Below, piece after piece: positions 7,289-16,710 of a stretch of 39,940 nucleotides of DNA (position 1 is the first letter of the stretch; each line of letters opens with the position of its first letter). Location: NCBI GenBank assembly GCA_017548505.1, contig JAFYZX010000064.1, forward strand, positions 1 through 39,940, in the 5' to 3' direction. Source of the DNA: Bacteroidales bacterium. Lineage in GTDB: Bacteria; Bacteroidota; Bacteroidia; Bacteroidales; UBA932. The notes below the pieces were generated by a model. That model saw only the letters and a list, made by a program, of their open reading frames with translations. It made no database searches and was not told the DNA's origin. Position numbers and translations under genes: made by a program.

Positions 7289-8857
7289 TCAGAAGCCGTT
7301 GAGATTCATATAGACGGTAGGCATCAGAAGCAAAAGGCCTATCAGCATAAACACCAGCAGAACTTTCCACCACCATTTGAGCCAGATATCGTAAGGTATC
7401 CTGGCAACTCCAAGCACTCCCATCAGCACTGCAGATGTAGGGGTAATCATGTTGGTGAATCCGTCGCCGAACTGGTATGCCATTACAGTTGCCTGGCGGC
7501 TGAGACCGATTACATCGGAGAACGGAGCCATAATAGGCATAGTGAGAGCAGCCTTGGCAGTTCCTGACGGAATGAAAAGGTTCAAGGCAGTCTGTATGCC
7601 GTACATAATTGAAACTGTTCCTCCCTGGCTGGTTCCGTGCATCGTATTGGCCAGAGCATAGAGGATAGTGTCCATAACCCTTCCGGCTGTAAGCACCTCG
7701 ATGATGCCGCCGGCAAGGCCCACAATCAAAGCGGCGGACAATATGTCCTTTGCACCGCCGATGAACTCGATGGCTATCTTGTTGGCGGAACTGCCCATCG
7801 CAACGCCGGAGATTATTCCCATTCCAAGGAAGAGGGCGCAGATTTCCTTTACATACCAGCCATAGCCCAGCACTCCGATTATCAGGAAGATAATCGTGAA
7901 GGCAAGAACGCTTAATATGAAGTACAGATAAGACTTCCGGAGCGTAAGTATTCCGAAAATCACATAAAGGGCACTGGCTATCGGGAAGCAGACAAAGGTG
8001 ACCTCATTGCCACCGAAACTTACTGTTGTCTTCGGGTAGAGAATAGAGGCAATGACAAGCACGGCGGAAGAAAGGATGAAGATAACCCAGGCGCTTGCGG
8101 GAGTCTTCTTCTCAAACCCCATCGCAGAGCTTTCAGCTTCTCTTTTTCTCCAGTATTCGTCGATCTTGTATGTAGGGCTGAGTTGAGGATTCTTCTTTAC
8201 CCTGGCTGCATACCAAAGTGTAAAAGCGATAATCAGAAGAGTCAGGATAACCCATACGACCACCCTGTACTCGAAGCCCGAGAACAAAGGCAGTCCGCTG
8301 AGGCCCTGGGCGATTCCTATTGTGAAAGGATTGAAGACGGCTCCGCTCAAGCCTATGTGAGCCGCCACGTAAACCATAAGCAGTCCCGTAATGGAATCAT
8401 AGCCCATGGATATTGCCATCGGGACAAAGATTATTATGAATGCAATCGTTTCCTCGCTCATGCCGAAGACGGCTCCGAATATGCTGAAGATCAGCATCGT
8501 GATTACAATGATAACCCAATGTTTGCGGGCTTTCTTGAGGAACGACTGAATTCCGAAGTCTATGGCGCGGCTGCTGTTCAGGATCTGAAAAGCCCCGCCG
8601 ATTATAAGCACAAAGGCAATTATGGCAGCCTGCCTTTTGAATCCGTCTACAATGGCTCCCAGAATCTGCCAGCTCTGGGGATTGCTTTCTACCCGGTGAT
8701 AAGAGCCGTTGACTATGACGTCTCTTTCCGCCCCGTTCACGGTGATGGTCTGATGGTCAAACTCTCCGGACGGGATAATCCAGGTGAGTATTCCGCACAG
8801 CAAAAGTACGGAACCAATTATCACAAAAGTATGCGGAATCTTTTTGCCTGCTGCCAT
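7289..8857 (-). CDS. YfcC family (DcuC/ArcD superfamily) inner-membrane permease
   Basis: The product has 522 residues with roughly 12 membrane helices. The N-terminal block KIPHTFVIIGSVLLLCGILTWIIPSGEF is characteristic of the YfcC/ArcD group in the C4-dicarboxylate/short-chain fatty acid carrier superfamily. GMSEETIAF and the C-terminal GFTNMITPTSAVLMG loop are also typical. Members move dicarboxylates, basic amino acids (arginine/ornithine exchange) or aminoacyl compounds. It is the last gene of the run that starts at 18281, 14 bp after the cyanophycinase-like gene. Carriage of arginine, aspartate or dipeptides released by the peptidases is an inference. Confidence 0.85.
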   Translation of the reverse strand: MAAGKKIPHTFVIIGSVLLLCGILTWIIPSGEFDHQTITVNGAERDVIVNGSYHRVESNPQSWQILGAIVDGFKRQAAIIAFVLIIGGAFQILNSSRAIDFGIQSFLKKARKHWVIIVITMLIFSIFGAVFGMSEETIAFIIIFVPMAISMGYDSITGLLMVYVAAHIGLSGAVFNPFTIGIAQGLSGLPLFSGFEYRVVVWVILTLLIIAFTLWYAARVKKNPQLSPTYKIDEYWRKREAESSAMGFEKKTPASAWVIFILSSAVLVIASILYPKTTVSFGGNEVTFVCFPIASALYVIFGILTLRKSYLYFILSVLAFTIIFLIIGVLGYGWYVKEICALFLGMGIISGVAMGSSANKIAIEFIGGAKDILSAALIVGLAGGIIEVLTAGRVMDTILYALANTMHGTSQGGTVSIMYGIQTALNLFIPSGTAKAALTMPIMAPFSDVIGLSRQATVMAYQFGDGFTNMITPTSAVLMGVLGVARIPYDIWLKWWWKVLLVFMLIGLLLLMPTVYMNLNGF

Positions 8858-8871
8858 AACTGTCTGTAATG

Positions 8872-9738
8872 TTAAATGTTATACTTGTCTCCCGGATAGA
8901 GGACGGTTAGCTTGAAGCTGTGTGCGTTGCTTCCGTCTTCCCCTTTCTTGTAAGGCTCGAAAAGCATTGCGCATCCAGTACCCACAATCTCGATGGTCTT
9001 GTCCGGATTAACCACAACCGCACATTCCTCATCGATACCGATTCCCCTGTATCCAGGGTTGTCGAGCAGCACGTTTATCAGCCTGACCTGACGGCGGCGG
9101 GCTATAAAATGCTGGTCGATGATAATGTTGTCCAGGAATCCGAAGCCTTCCTTGGTCTCAACCCAGTTGCTCTTTATCTCGTTGAAAGTCGGGGATTCTT
9201 CATCAGGTCCGACATTCGCAGCCCTTCCTGTCAGCATTATGCGGCTCTGGATGGCTGCTCCTGCGCTTGTTCCGCCAATCACTCCTCCATCCTTGTAAAT
9301 CTGCAGCATCTTGTCGAAGAACTTGGTGCCGTTAAGGAAATCCTTCAGGCGGCTCTGGTCTCCTCCAGACAGGAAAATAGCGGTTACGCCGTCCAATTTA
9401 GAGAGATTTTCCGGATTATCTATAGAATCCTTAGGGCAGAGGATAAAGTCTGCATTCTCGCAGCCCAAGGCCCTGAATTCAGCGGCCTGTCTTTCTCCTG
9501 TATCCTCAACCTGGCTGGCAAACGGAATCACGAGAAGCTTGCACTTCTCAGGTCCTCCGCCTTTTTCTATGATCTTGTTGAGAATCGGAGCGATACGGTC
9601 TCCTCCTCCCTCAATAACCAGAGTTCCCTTGGCGGTGATGTTCTCTGGCAGGAATTCGAGCTGCTCTCCCTTGTCGCACTTGCAAGAATAGGTCAAGAGC
9701 ATTGTAATGGCACCAAGTGCCAGAAATATCTTTTTCAT
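8872..9738 (-). CDS. Lipoprotein cyanophycinase-type peptidase (family S51)
   Basis: The product has 288 residues from Met at 9738; a start at 9750 adds four residues and overlaps the upstream gene. The signal ends at YSC (Cys19), so the enzyme is a membrane-anchored lipoprotein. The S51 serine nucleophile motif GGTSAGA is at 155-161 (Ser158). IIIDQHFIARRRQVRL at about 205-220 and GIGIDEECAVVV at about 233-243 are the segments that, in cyanophycinases, form the basic substrate-binding side and the core strand. Aspartyl dipeptidase PepE lacks the DQHF...R block, so the cyanophycinase branch fits better. The known reaction is cleavage of multi-L-arginyl-poly-L-aspartate to beta-Asp-Arg. Activity on other beta-aspartyl peptides is possible. 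It begins 1 bp after the M20 peptidase stop. Confidence 0.8.
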   Translation of the reverse strand: MKKIFLALGAITMLLTYSCKCDKGEQLEFLPENITAKGTLVIEGGGDRIAPILNKIIEKGGGPEKCKLLVIPFASQVEDTGERQAAEFRALGCENADFILCPKDSIDNPENLSKLDGVTAIFLSGGDQSRLKDFLNGTKFFDKMLQIYKDGGVIGGTSAGAAIQSRIMLTGRAANVGPDEESPTFNEIKSNWVETKEGFGFLDNIIIDQHFIARRRQVRLINVLLDNPGYRGIGIDEECAVVVNPDKTIEIVGTGCAMLFEPYKKGEDGSNAHSFKLTVLYPGDKYNI

Positions 9739-9739
9739 T

Positions 9740-10840
9740 TTAATCTTCAAGAGTTGTTGTCATCAACCCGTAGGCTATCCGGGCAGTCCTCGTGAAATCC
9801 TCGTACAGGATGAACTCGTCATTCCCGTGAGGATTCTGGGCACCCACTCCCAGGTTGATGGTTTTAATTCCTTTCTTGTTCATTGCATTGGCGTCGCTGC
9901 CGCCCATAGACTTCATAGGGAGTGGTTCCAGCCCCATTTCCTTTACCACTTTGGCAAAGTGGCGGTAAGGTTCATCCTCCGGATGTATGTGGTACGGGGT
10001 GAAATCCCAAGCGCTGCGGTATTCAAGGGTGGCTCCGTGTTTTCTGCACACTTCCTCAAAGTCTTCGACGACCTTACGGAAGCGCCTTTCCCCTTCTTCC
10101 CGGTTGCCGCTCCGGATTTCTCCGGATACCTTAACCTCGTCGCATACCACGTTGGTTGCGGTTCCTCCGCTGATCCTTCCTATGTTTCCGGTATCCTTCT
10201 CTCCAAGTTTCCCGTACGGGAATTTGGTAATGGCCTCACAGGCAACCTGGATGGCGCTGATTCCCTTTTCAGGGGCAATGCCGGCGTGGGACGAGCGTCC
10301 GTGGAAAACGAAGTCAAATTCCAGCAGCCCGCAGGTCTCGCTAACCAGGGCCGGAGGGCTCATATAGGAGTCGAAAATGAAGCCGTAGCGGATTCCCGGA
10401 TCCGGAGTATAGAAGGTGGAACCGGCCAGGGAAGTCTCCTCGCACACCGTGAAAACCAGGGTGCAAGGCTTGATGTTGCCGTCAGCGACAGCCTTTTCCA
10501 AGGCATAGAGGATAGATGAAAGGCCTCCGCGGTCGTCGATTCCGAGCGGAGTGGTTCCGTCGGAAGTTATCCTGTCTTCCAGATAGAGCCTTTTGAGCCC
10601 TTCGATCGAACGAGGTGTGTCCATGTGGGATGCGAGGAAATGGTTTCCTCCGCCTTTTATCCTCACGATGGCGTTTCCGCTGTTTCCGCCGGAAAGCGTG
10701 GCAGCCCCGTCCATTTCGAAATCAAGTCCCAGCCTTTCGGCAAAAGCCTTTATGTATTCAGCCACAGGCGCTTCGTGTCCGGAAGTGGCGTTTATCGCTG
10801 TCAGATCCTCAAAGATCTGGCGTAGTCTTTCATCTATCAT
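9740..10840 (-). CDS. M20 family metallopeptidase, tripeptidase/dipeptidase-like
   Basis: The product has 366 residues and no signal peptide, so it is cytoplasmic. Metal ligands of the PepT-like M20 enzymes are visible: SHMDTP (His72, with Asp74), GIDDRGG (Asp102/Asp103), CEETS (Glu134 catalytic, Glu135) and a C-terminal NPHGNDE His. The lid/dimerisation domain lies at about 175-285 (HGRSSHAGIAPEKGISA). These enzymes hydrolyse short peptides, and some act on isoaspartyl dipeptides. Placed 24 bp after the surface lipoprotein and immediately before the cyanophycinase-like gene, it could finish digestion of dipeptides inside the cell. Confidence 0.85.
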   Translation of the reverse strand: MIDERLRQIFEDLTAINATSGHEAPVAEYIKAFAERLGLDFEMDGAATLSGGNSGNAIVRIKGGGNHFLASHMDTPRSIEGLKRLYLEDRITSDGTTPLGIDDRGGLSSILYALEKAVADGNIKPCTLVFTVCEETSLAGSTFYTPDPGIRYGFIFDSYMSPPALVSETCGLLEFDFVFHGRSSHAGIAPEKGISAIQVACEAITKFPYGKLGEKDTGNIGRISGGTATNVVCDEVKVSGEIRSGNREEGERRFRKVVEDFEEVCRKHGATLEYRSAWDFTPYHIHPEDEPYRHFAKVVKEMGLEPLPMKSMGGSDANAMNKKGIKTINLGVGAQNPHGNDEFILYEDFTRTARIAYGLMTTTLED

Positions 10841-10864
10841 CTTTCCTTGTATTCAATGCTTAAA

Positions 10865-11890
10865 CTAAATTCCAAATACCTTCAGGTTCTTGATCCTGAT
10901 ATAATACTGGTCTGTGCAGTTTCCGTGAACGAGGGCTATGTAGACGGTCTTGCCCTTGTAGGCGCTGATGTCAACCGTAACGGTAACCCAGTCATTTACT
11001 TCCGTTACCTGCCAGTCCAAAGCAACGTCTGCATCACGGCAGTTTGCCTCGGTTATCGGAGAAGTGGAAATCATCAGCCTGTAACCCTCGTCGTACTTGG
11101 CACGTACATCGAAGCTTACACTGGCGGTCTTCATCTTGGTTCCGATCTCGATAGCAGGAGTTACCAGATAGTTCTCAGGAGTAAGAGGGCCGATTCCGCC
11201 GCTCTTCCAGGAGTCTGAAGTAGCCTCTCCGCTGTACCACTCCCAGCAATATCCGTCACCGTCCTTGTCTATGATGGTGAAGGTAGAAGGAATCTCGCTG
11301 GCGAAGCTTTCCTCGAAGTAGGTTATCATATCAGGCATGGAAACGTAGTTGAGGATACTGCTCGGTTTGTTGGCCTTGGTATCAGGAGAATCCACGAGCA
11401 CGATGTAGAAATTGTTTCCGCTCTTGACCTTCATGTCTACAGTTATATAGCCGAAATACTCTCCGGCCGGAATGGTAACAGTACCGCTCATGGAAGATGT
11501 GTTGAAGGTGCTGCCGCTACCTGGAACGATCTCGTAATCGGTTCCATATTCCGCTGTTGAAGGCAATATCTCATAATCCTCAGCAGGTTTTCCGGCAGGA
11601 AGTTCTGCAGAAAGACGGCTCTCGTCTTTCAGATAATAAACCTGGTCGACGATCTTGTAAGCTACCGTAACTGGAGCGTCTGAATGCTTTACGAGCTGTA
11701 CACAAACCTTGGAAAGGCCAATCTCTCCGTTCTCCTTGGTGTACACACCGTTGGAAGCCGTCTGCCCCTCCTCGTATGCGCTGAACTCGAAGTACTGCGG
11801 TCCCTTGTAGGTCCAGTCCTCCTTCTGGCAGGAGAAGAGAGCCAGTATCGCCGCAAGAGCTATCGCTGATTTAAATATTATTGTTTTCAT
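10865..11890 (-). CDS. Surface lipoprotein with choice-of-anchor J / cleaved-adhesin domain
   Basis: The product has 341 residues. The signal ends at FSC and is followed by QKED. This resembles the lipoprotein export signal QK(D/E)(D/E) described in Bacteroidota, which predicts surface exposure. The N-terminal part (about 25-190) is a beta-rich DUF4843-like region. The C-terminal part (about 200-341, from FEESFASEIPSTFTIIDKDGD) is a jelly-roll domain of the cleaved-adhesin family, with CWEWYSG, YLVTPAIEIG and YIALVHGNCTDQYYIRIKNLKV. It occupies the SusE/SusF position, 19 bp after susD, so it is probably the surface ligand-binding partner of the SusCD pair. The cleaved-adhesin domain is more at home in peptide- and protein-binding systems than in starch ones. 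Confidence 0.8.
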   Translation of the reverse strand: MKTIIFKSAIALAAILALFSCQKEDWTYKGPQYFEFSAYEEGQTASNGVYTKENGEIGLSKVCVQLVKHSDAPVTVAYKIVDQVYYLKDESRLSAELPAGKPAEDYEILPSTAEYGTDYEIVPGSGSTFNTSSMSGTVTIPAGEYFGYITVDMKVKSGNNFYIVLVDSPDTKANKPSSILNYVSMPDMITYFEESFASEIPSTFTIIDKDGDGYCWEWYSGEATSDSWKSGGIGPLTPENYLVTPAIEIGTKMKTASVSFDVRAKYDEGYRLMISTSPITEANCRDADVALDWQVTEVNDWVTVTVDISAYKGKTVYIALVHGNCTDQYYIRIKNLKVFGI

Positions 11891-11909
11891 CTCGATCTTG
11901 TATTATCTG

Positions 11910-13352
11910 TTAGTAACCAGGATTCTGTACCAGCATCTTGTTGACATCCAGTTCGGTTGTACCGATGGCTGCCACAACCCTGTAGTCTGAATAAGGCACG
12001 GTAGGAAGACCCTCCGGACGGAGAATATCCAGGCCAAGCCTCTTGCGGTCGAAGTACCTGTGGCCTTCGAAAGCGAGTTCGAGCCTTCTCTGGAGAAGGA
12101 TTTCATCAAGCAATCCGGAATCCGGAACATCAGTGTCGCCGATGCCTCTCTTGCCCCTGAAATCGTTGATGTCCTTTCTGGCCTGAGTCATGTTGTTAAG
12201 GTGAGCATAAGCCTCAGCCCTGTTGAGAATCATCTCGGAGATTCTGATCAGAGGAACGTCATCCAGACCGAAGAGGTCCGCTTTCTTCCAGGAGTTGAAC
12301 TTGATTGTCCACCACAGTTTCAGTCCTGAGAATTTAACTTTTCTCAAGGCGCCGAAGCGGATGTCTTTTTCCTGGTCCAGCAGAGCCACGAAATCGTCTG
12401 TTACAGAAAGGACAGCGTCTCCTGTTCCCTTGCCGTTTCCATAGCCTTCATCATCCCTGTAACCATCGTCCTTTGTTCCGTAAGCGGAGTGCAAGGAGGA
12501 TGAAAGCAGGTTCTCGGCTTCAGTGTAATGAAGTTGCCATATACTTTCGCTTCCGGAGGAGAACACGCTTGTGTACTGGGTTCCGGAATAGATCTTTACA
12601 GATGCATTGTCAAGAACGTAACTTGCGGCTGCGGCAGATTCTGTCCACTTGCCCATATAGAGATATACTCTGGAAAGCAGAGCTTTTGCTGCAATAGCTG
12701 AACCCCTGTTAGGGAAATTGCCCTTGTCGTTTCCGTTCATGTATTCGAAAGCGTCGTTGAGGTCCTTCACTATCTGGGCCCAAACCACGTCAACCTTGTC
12801 TCTCGGCACGGAAGCCTGTTCAGTGATGTTTCCACCATTGTTGAAGAAAGGCTCCAGAACCAGAGGAACGCAGAGATCGAAACCGTCTACCAGGTGACCC
12901 GGCATACGGCCGTAGATGCTGGCCAGATAGAAATAGTCATAAGCCCTGAGGAAGAGAGCCTCTCCCTTGAGCGCCTTTACAGAAGCGGTCTCTTCAAGTT
13001 TGCCCAGGTAATACAGAGCCTCGTTCAGGGATACTATCTGACGGTAGGCATCTCCCCAGATATCTATGTTGTAGTACGGAGTGAACTGATACTGACGTGT
13101 GTATCTGGTTGCACCCGGGTTGAGTTTCACGTTATCGCCGAGAACATCAGGAAGAGTGAGAAAATCTCTGCCCGCGTAAGTCGGTTCCTGCATGCGGTCA
13201 TATACGCCTATGATAAGGCTCCTTGCTCCATCCTCATTTTCCATTTCGTCCTGAGGAAGAGCGTGCTTTGTCTCTACATCAAGGAGAGAATCACATGCGC
13301 AAAAGCCAAAGGCCAGAAGCAGTATAATTGATATGTTCTTTAATGTTTTCAT
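11910..13352 (-). CDS. RagB/SusD family nutrient-binding outer-membrane lipoprotein
   Basis: The product has 480 residues, a normal SusD size. The lipoprotein signal ends at FCAC followed by DSLLDVE. The N-terminal SusD region carries GVYDRMQEPTYAGRDFLTLPDVLGDN. The tetratricopeptide helices are visible (LNEALYYLG, ALFLRAYDYFYLASIYG), and the C-terminal RagB block includes PLIRISEMILNRAEAYAHLNN and LLDEILLQRRLELAFEGHRYFDRKR. It forms the lid over the SusC barrel and captures the ligand. It starts 13 bp after susC. RagB relatives can bind peptides, which fits the peptidases downstream. Confidence 0.94.
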   Translation of the reverse strand: MKTLKNISIILLLAFGFCACDSLLDVETKHALPQDEMENEDGARSLIIGVYDRMQEPTYAGRDFLTLPDVLGDNVKLNPGATRYTRQYQFTPYYNIDIWGDAYRQIVSLNEALYYLGKLEETASVKALKGEALFLRAYDYFYLASIYGRMPGHLVDGFDLCVPLVLEPFFNNGGNITEQASVPRDKVDVVWAQIVKDLNDAFEYMNGNDKGNFPNRGSAIAAKALLSRVYLYMGKWTESAAAASYVLDNASVKIYSGTQYTSVFSSGSESIWQLHYTEAENLLSSSLHSAYGTKDDGYRDDEGYGNGKGTGDAVLSVTDDFVALLDQEKDIRFGALRKVKFSGLKLWWTIKFNSWKKADLFGLDDVPLIRISEMILNRAEAYAHLNNMTQARKDINDFRGKRGIGDTDVPDSGLLDEILLQRRLELAFEGHRYFDRKRLGLDILRPEGLPTVPYSDYRVVAAIGTTELDVNKMLVQNPGY

Positions 13353-13365
13353 TTCTCTCTCGTTT

Positions 13366-16300
13366 TTAGAAGTTCAACTTCAGACCGAAACTAATGCTCT
13401 TGGATTGAGGGTAAAGACCTCTGTCGTTACCGATCGACTCAGGGTCATAGCCCTGGTATGGTGTTGATGTCCAGATATTGTATGCATTTACGAACAGCTG
13501 CAGTCCCTCGAGACCGATCTTGCGGATCGTAGCCTTAGGGAAGTCATAGCTGAGGTTGATATTCTTCAGCTTGATGAAGTCTGTTTTCTCGTAAATCAGG
13601 CTCATACCCGGATCTGTGTTGGAGTCGTATGCCCTAGGGCTTCCAGGATAGCTTCCGTTGTAGAATGGAAGCGGAACCCAGGTAACGTCACCCGGATTTC
13701 TCCAGTAGTTATAGTACATTTCCTGGAAGAGGTTGTTGTCTGCGGCCTGACCGATAAGCACGGTCTTGTCGCTCCAGTACTTGACGGCTCCTGCCTGGAA
13801 CTGGAAGAAGAAGGACAGGGTGAAGTTTTTCCAGGTAATGGTATTGAGCATACCGCCATACCATTTAGGATCTCTTCCCCTTACCCAGTATCTGTCTGCC
13901 AGGTTTGGATTATAGGTTATGTAACCATCCTTGTCATAATACATCGGACGGCCATCAGAAGCATTGACACCAGCCCACTTGTATATATATTCAGCCGTGA
14001 TAGGCTTTCCTACCTTCAGGTCTCCGATCTGGTCAAGACCATCCTGAAGCTTGGTGATGGCGTTCCTGGTATAGGAGATGTTGAAATTAGTCTCCCACCT
14101 GAAGTTTTCCATGTCGATATTGACGGTATTAAACTGGAAGTCGAATCCCTCGTTCTTGACGCCACCCATATTGGATGAAATGGAGCCGAATCCGGTAGTT
14201 ACTGGAATACTTCTGGAATAAAGCAGATTCTTGGTATCATCGCGATATACATCAAAGTCGAAAGTTATTCTGCCTTTGAAGAAGCCGGCGGTAACACCCA
14301 CATTCTTTGAGTGCTTCTTTTCCCAGGAGAGTTTAGGGTTTCCGATGGAAGAAGCAACCAGTCCGGTCATTCCGTCGTATGCATATCCGCCGGAATACAG
14401 TCTTACTGCTCCATAGTTGGATATGCTTGAGTTTCCGGTTACTCCGTAGCTTGCCCTGAGCTTGAGGTCGCTGAGCCAGTCAACATTCTTCAGGAAATCC
14501 TCTTCCTTGGCTCTCCATGCAAATGAGAATGAAGGGAACCAGCCCCAGCGGTTGTCCTTTCCGAATCTTGAGGATCCGTCATAACGGAGAGTTCCGGTAA
14601 AGATGTATTTATCTCTGAGTGTGTAGCTTAATCTTGTGAAGAAACCGGCCATCTTGCTCTCTGAGAAACTCTCGCCTGTCTCCTGTGGAGTTGGAGCGCT
14701 GTCGAGCAAATGGAGGCCTGGGGTTGCGGCTCCGATAGCGGAAGCGGTAATGCTGTGGAAGCGGGAATCCCTGTAGGAGAAACCGGCAACAGCGGTGAAG
14801 CGGTCTTTTCCGAAATCCGTGTTGTAGGTCAGAACCTGGTCTGTCTGGAAGATGCTCTCGTCCGTGTCGTGAGCAGTTACCACTCCGTTCTGGCGGTTGC
14901 CGAGTCTTGTGCGAGGGTCGCTGTACTGGTGCTCGTTTATCCAGGTGTAGTTGACATTGTAGCTGCTCTTGAATTCAAGGCCTTCCATGAATTTGAAGGT
15001 AAGGTCGTTAGAAGAAATCAGGTTGTTGACCTTTGCGTTATACTCGTTGAGTTCCAGCATCTGAGGAATGTTGTAAAGAGGATATCCGTAAGGAAGATCC
15101 ATCACCCAGTTGCCGTCCTCGTCTCTTGGAGAAACGCCAGGGTTGAGGAACATTGCCGCTCTGGAAGGATTGGCTGCAGCCACCGTTGAAGCCTGATCGT
15201 AGTTGTTGCGGCTGAATGTGTTCTTGGTGCTGAAGTTCAGCCACTTGGTCAAATCGTGAGCAAGGTTCACCCTGCCAGTGGCTCTTGTGTAGCCGGTATG
15301 CCTTATTACACCGTCTGTCTTGTTGTAGTTGCCGGAGATATAGAAACGTGTCTTCTCGTTTCCGCCGGAAACGCCCAACTCGTAGTTGTGGGAGATTGCA
15401 GTGCGGAAAATCTCCTTGTACCAGTCTGTTGTCTGGGCTTCGGAATATCCGTCGTCTCCCCATCCGAAACTCTTGAAGAGTTCCTTGTGCTGGTCATAAT
15501 AGTTGGTGCCGTAAACCTTGTCGTAGTTCTTGTACTCCTCCAAAGCGAACTCAGCCCACTGAGGTCCGGTCATCAGCTTAATCTTGCGGGCCAGTTTCTG
15601 GGCTCCGACAGAAGCGCTGAAAGAAACGCGGGTCTTGCCTGCTGCACCCCTCTTTGTAGTGATGATAACTACACCGTTGGCTGCCTGGGCTCCATAGATG
15701 GATGCTGAAGCACCGTCTTTCAGGACTGTGATGGACTCGATGTCGTTAGGGTTGATACCGCCCATAACGTTGGCGCTCTCGACTACGCTGGTAGACTGTC
15801 CGCCGTTTGTCATCTGCACTCCGTCTATGATATACAGAGGCTGGGTGCCGGCATTGATGGATCCCCTACCGCGGATGTTGATGGAAACCGTACCGCCAGG
15901 AATACCTGAAGATGAAATGATCTGGACACCGGAAACCCTTCCCTGGAGAGCTTTCTCGAAGGTTGGATTGTTGGTCTCGGAGATCTGGTCAGAAGTAACA
16001 TTCTGTACGGAACCGGCGATGTCTTTCTTTCTGACAGTACCGTATCCTACCACGACGATCTGGTCGAGCTTGTTGTACTCTTCCCTCATCGTGACATCGA
16101 TTACGGAACGCCCGCCTACATTGATTTCCTGCTCCTGCATTCCTACAAAACTGAATACCAGAGTCTTGTCAGTAGAAAAATCTGAAATTTTAACCCGGTA
16201 GTTTCCGTCTGCGTCTGCAGTAGCTCCGGCGGTCGGTTCTTCCTTGACCTTAACGTAAGTTCCAGGAAGCGGATCCCCGTTTATATCGGTTACCTTTCCT

Positions 16301-16698
16301 GTGATGTAGCCCTGCCTTGACTGCTGGCTCTGGGCCTGATTTGATTGAGTCTTGTCAGAAGGACTGTCCTGCTTGGCTGCCTTCCTGATGTAGACATTCT
16401 TCTTGCTTATTTGGTATGTCAGGCCTGTGCCCTCAAGACATCCGGAGATAATCCGGTCGATTGGGCTTTGCTTGAACTCCTTTGTAATTCTTGGAGTTCC
16501 AGCCAGATCTGCATCCTCATAAACAAAGTAGTACCCACATTGCGTGGAGATTTTGACCAGCGCTTCCTTGAGAGAGAGGTTGTTGATACTCACATCATAC
16601 ACCCCTTTCTTTGACTGGGAAAAACCTGCTGTTGTAACCAGCAGGCCCAAACCCGCCACCAGAAGCATCAAAAAGGATCTTGAATCTCTTTTCTTCAT
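13366..16698 (-). CDS. SusC/RagA family TonB-dependent transporter with STN domain
   Basis: The product has 1110 residues. After the signal peptide there is an STN signalling domain (about 33-108, VYDVSINNLSLKEALVKIS), used for contact with a FecR protein. Next is a carboxypeptidase-regulatory-like domain (about 130-205, ITGKVTDINGDPLPGTYVKV), the SusC landmark VVVGYGTVRKKDIAGSV, a plug domain with LQGRVSGVQI and IRGRGSINAGTQPLYIIDG, and a 22-strand barrel ending in ISFGLKLNF. The STN domain with the adjacent FecR and sigma genes predicts that substrate binding at the surface switches on the operon. It is 12 bp after fecR and 13 bp before susD. Confidence 0.95.
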   Translation of the reverse strand: MKKRDSRSFLMLLVAGLGLLVTTAGFSQSKKGVYDVSINNLSLKEALVKISTQCGYYFVYEDADLAGTPRITKEFKQSPIDRIISGCLEGTGLTYQISKKNVYIRKAAKQDSPSDKTQSNQAQSQQSRQGYITGKVTDINGDPLPGTYVKVKEEPTAGATADADGNYRVKISDFSTDKTLVFSFVGMQEQEINVGGRSVIDVTMREEYNKLDQIVVVGYGTVRKKDIAGSVQNVTSDQISETNNPTFEKALQGRVSGVQIISSSGIPGGTVSINIRGRGSINAGTQPLYIIDGVQMTNGGQSTSVVESANVMGGINPNDIESITVLKDGASASIYGAQAANGVVIITTKRGAAGKTRVSFSASVGAQKLARKIKLMTGPQWAEFALEEYKNYDKVYGTNYYDQHKELFKSFGWGDDGYSEAQTTDWYKEIFRTAISHNYELGVSGGNEKTRFYISGNYNKTDGVIRHTGYTRATGRVNLAHDLTKWLNFSTKNTFSRNNYDQASTVAAANPSRAAMFLNPGVSPRDEDGNWVMDLPYGYPLYNIPQMLELNEYNAKVNNLISSNDLTFKFMEGLEFKSSYNVNYTWINEHQYSDPRTRLGNRQNGVVTAHDTDESIFQTDQVLTYNTDFGKDRFTAVAGFSYRDSRFHSITASAIGAATPGLHLLDSAPTPQETGESFSESKMAGFFTRLSYTLRDKYIFTGTLRYDGSSRFGKDNRWGWFPSFSFAWRAKEEDFLKNVDWLSDLKLRASYGVTGNSSISNYGAVRLYSGGYAYDGMTGLVASSIGNPKLSWEKKHSKNVGVTAGFFKGRITFDFDVYRDDTKNLLYSRSIPVTTGFGSISSNMGGVKNEGFDFQFNTVNIDMENFRWETNFNISYTRNAITKLQDGLDQIGDLKVGKPITAEYIYKWAGVNASDGRPMYYDKDGYITYNPNLADRYWVRGRDPKWYGGMLNTITWKNFTLSFFFQFQAGAVKYWSDKTVLIGQAADNNLFQEMYYNYWRNPGDVTWVPLPFYNGSYPGSPRAYDSNTDPGMSLIYEKTDFIKLKNINLSYDFPKATIRKIGLEGLQLFVNAYNIWTSTPYQGYDPESIGNDRGLYPQSKSISFGLKLNF

Positions 16699-16710
16699 AG
16701 GTAAACAGAT

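Noticed and set aside
8920-9795. Long plus-strand frame opposite the S51 peptidase
   Set aside because: It is antisense to a well-supported gene, has no family features, and reads as a shadow of its codon pattern. The same applies to the long plus-strand frames opposite ileS.
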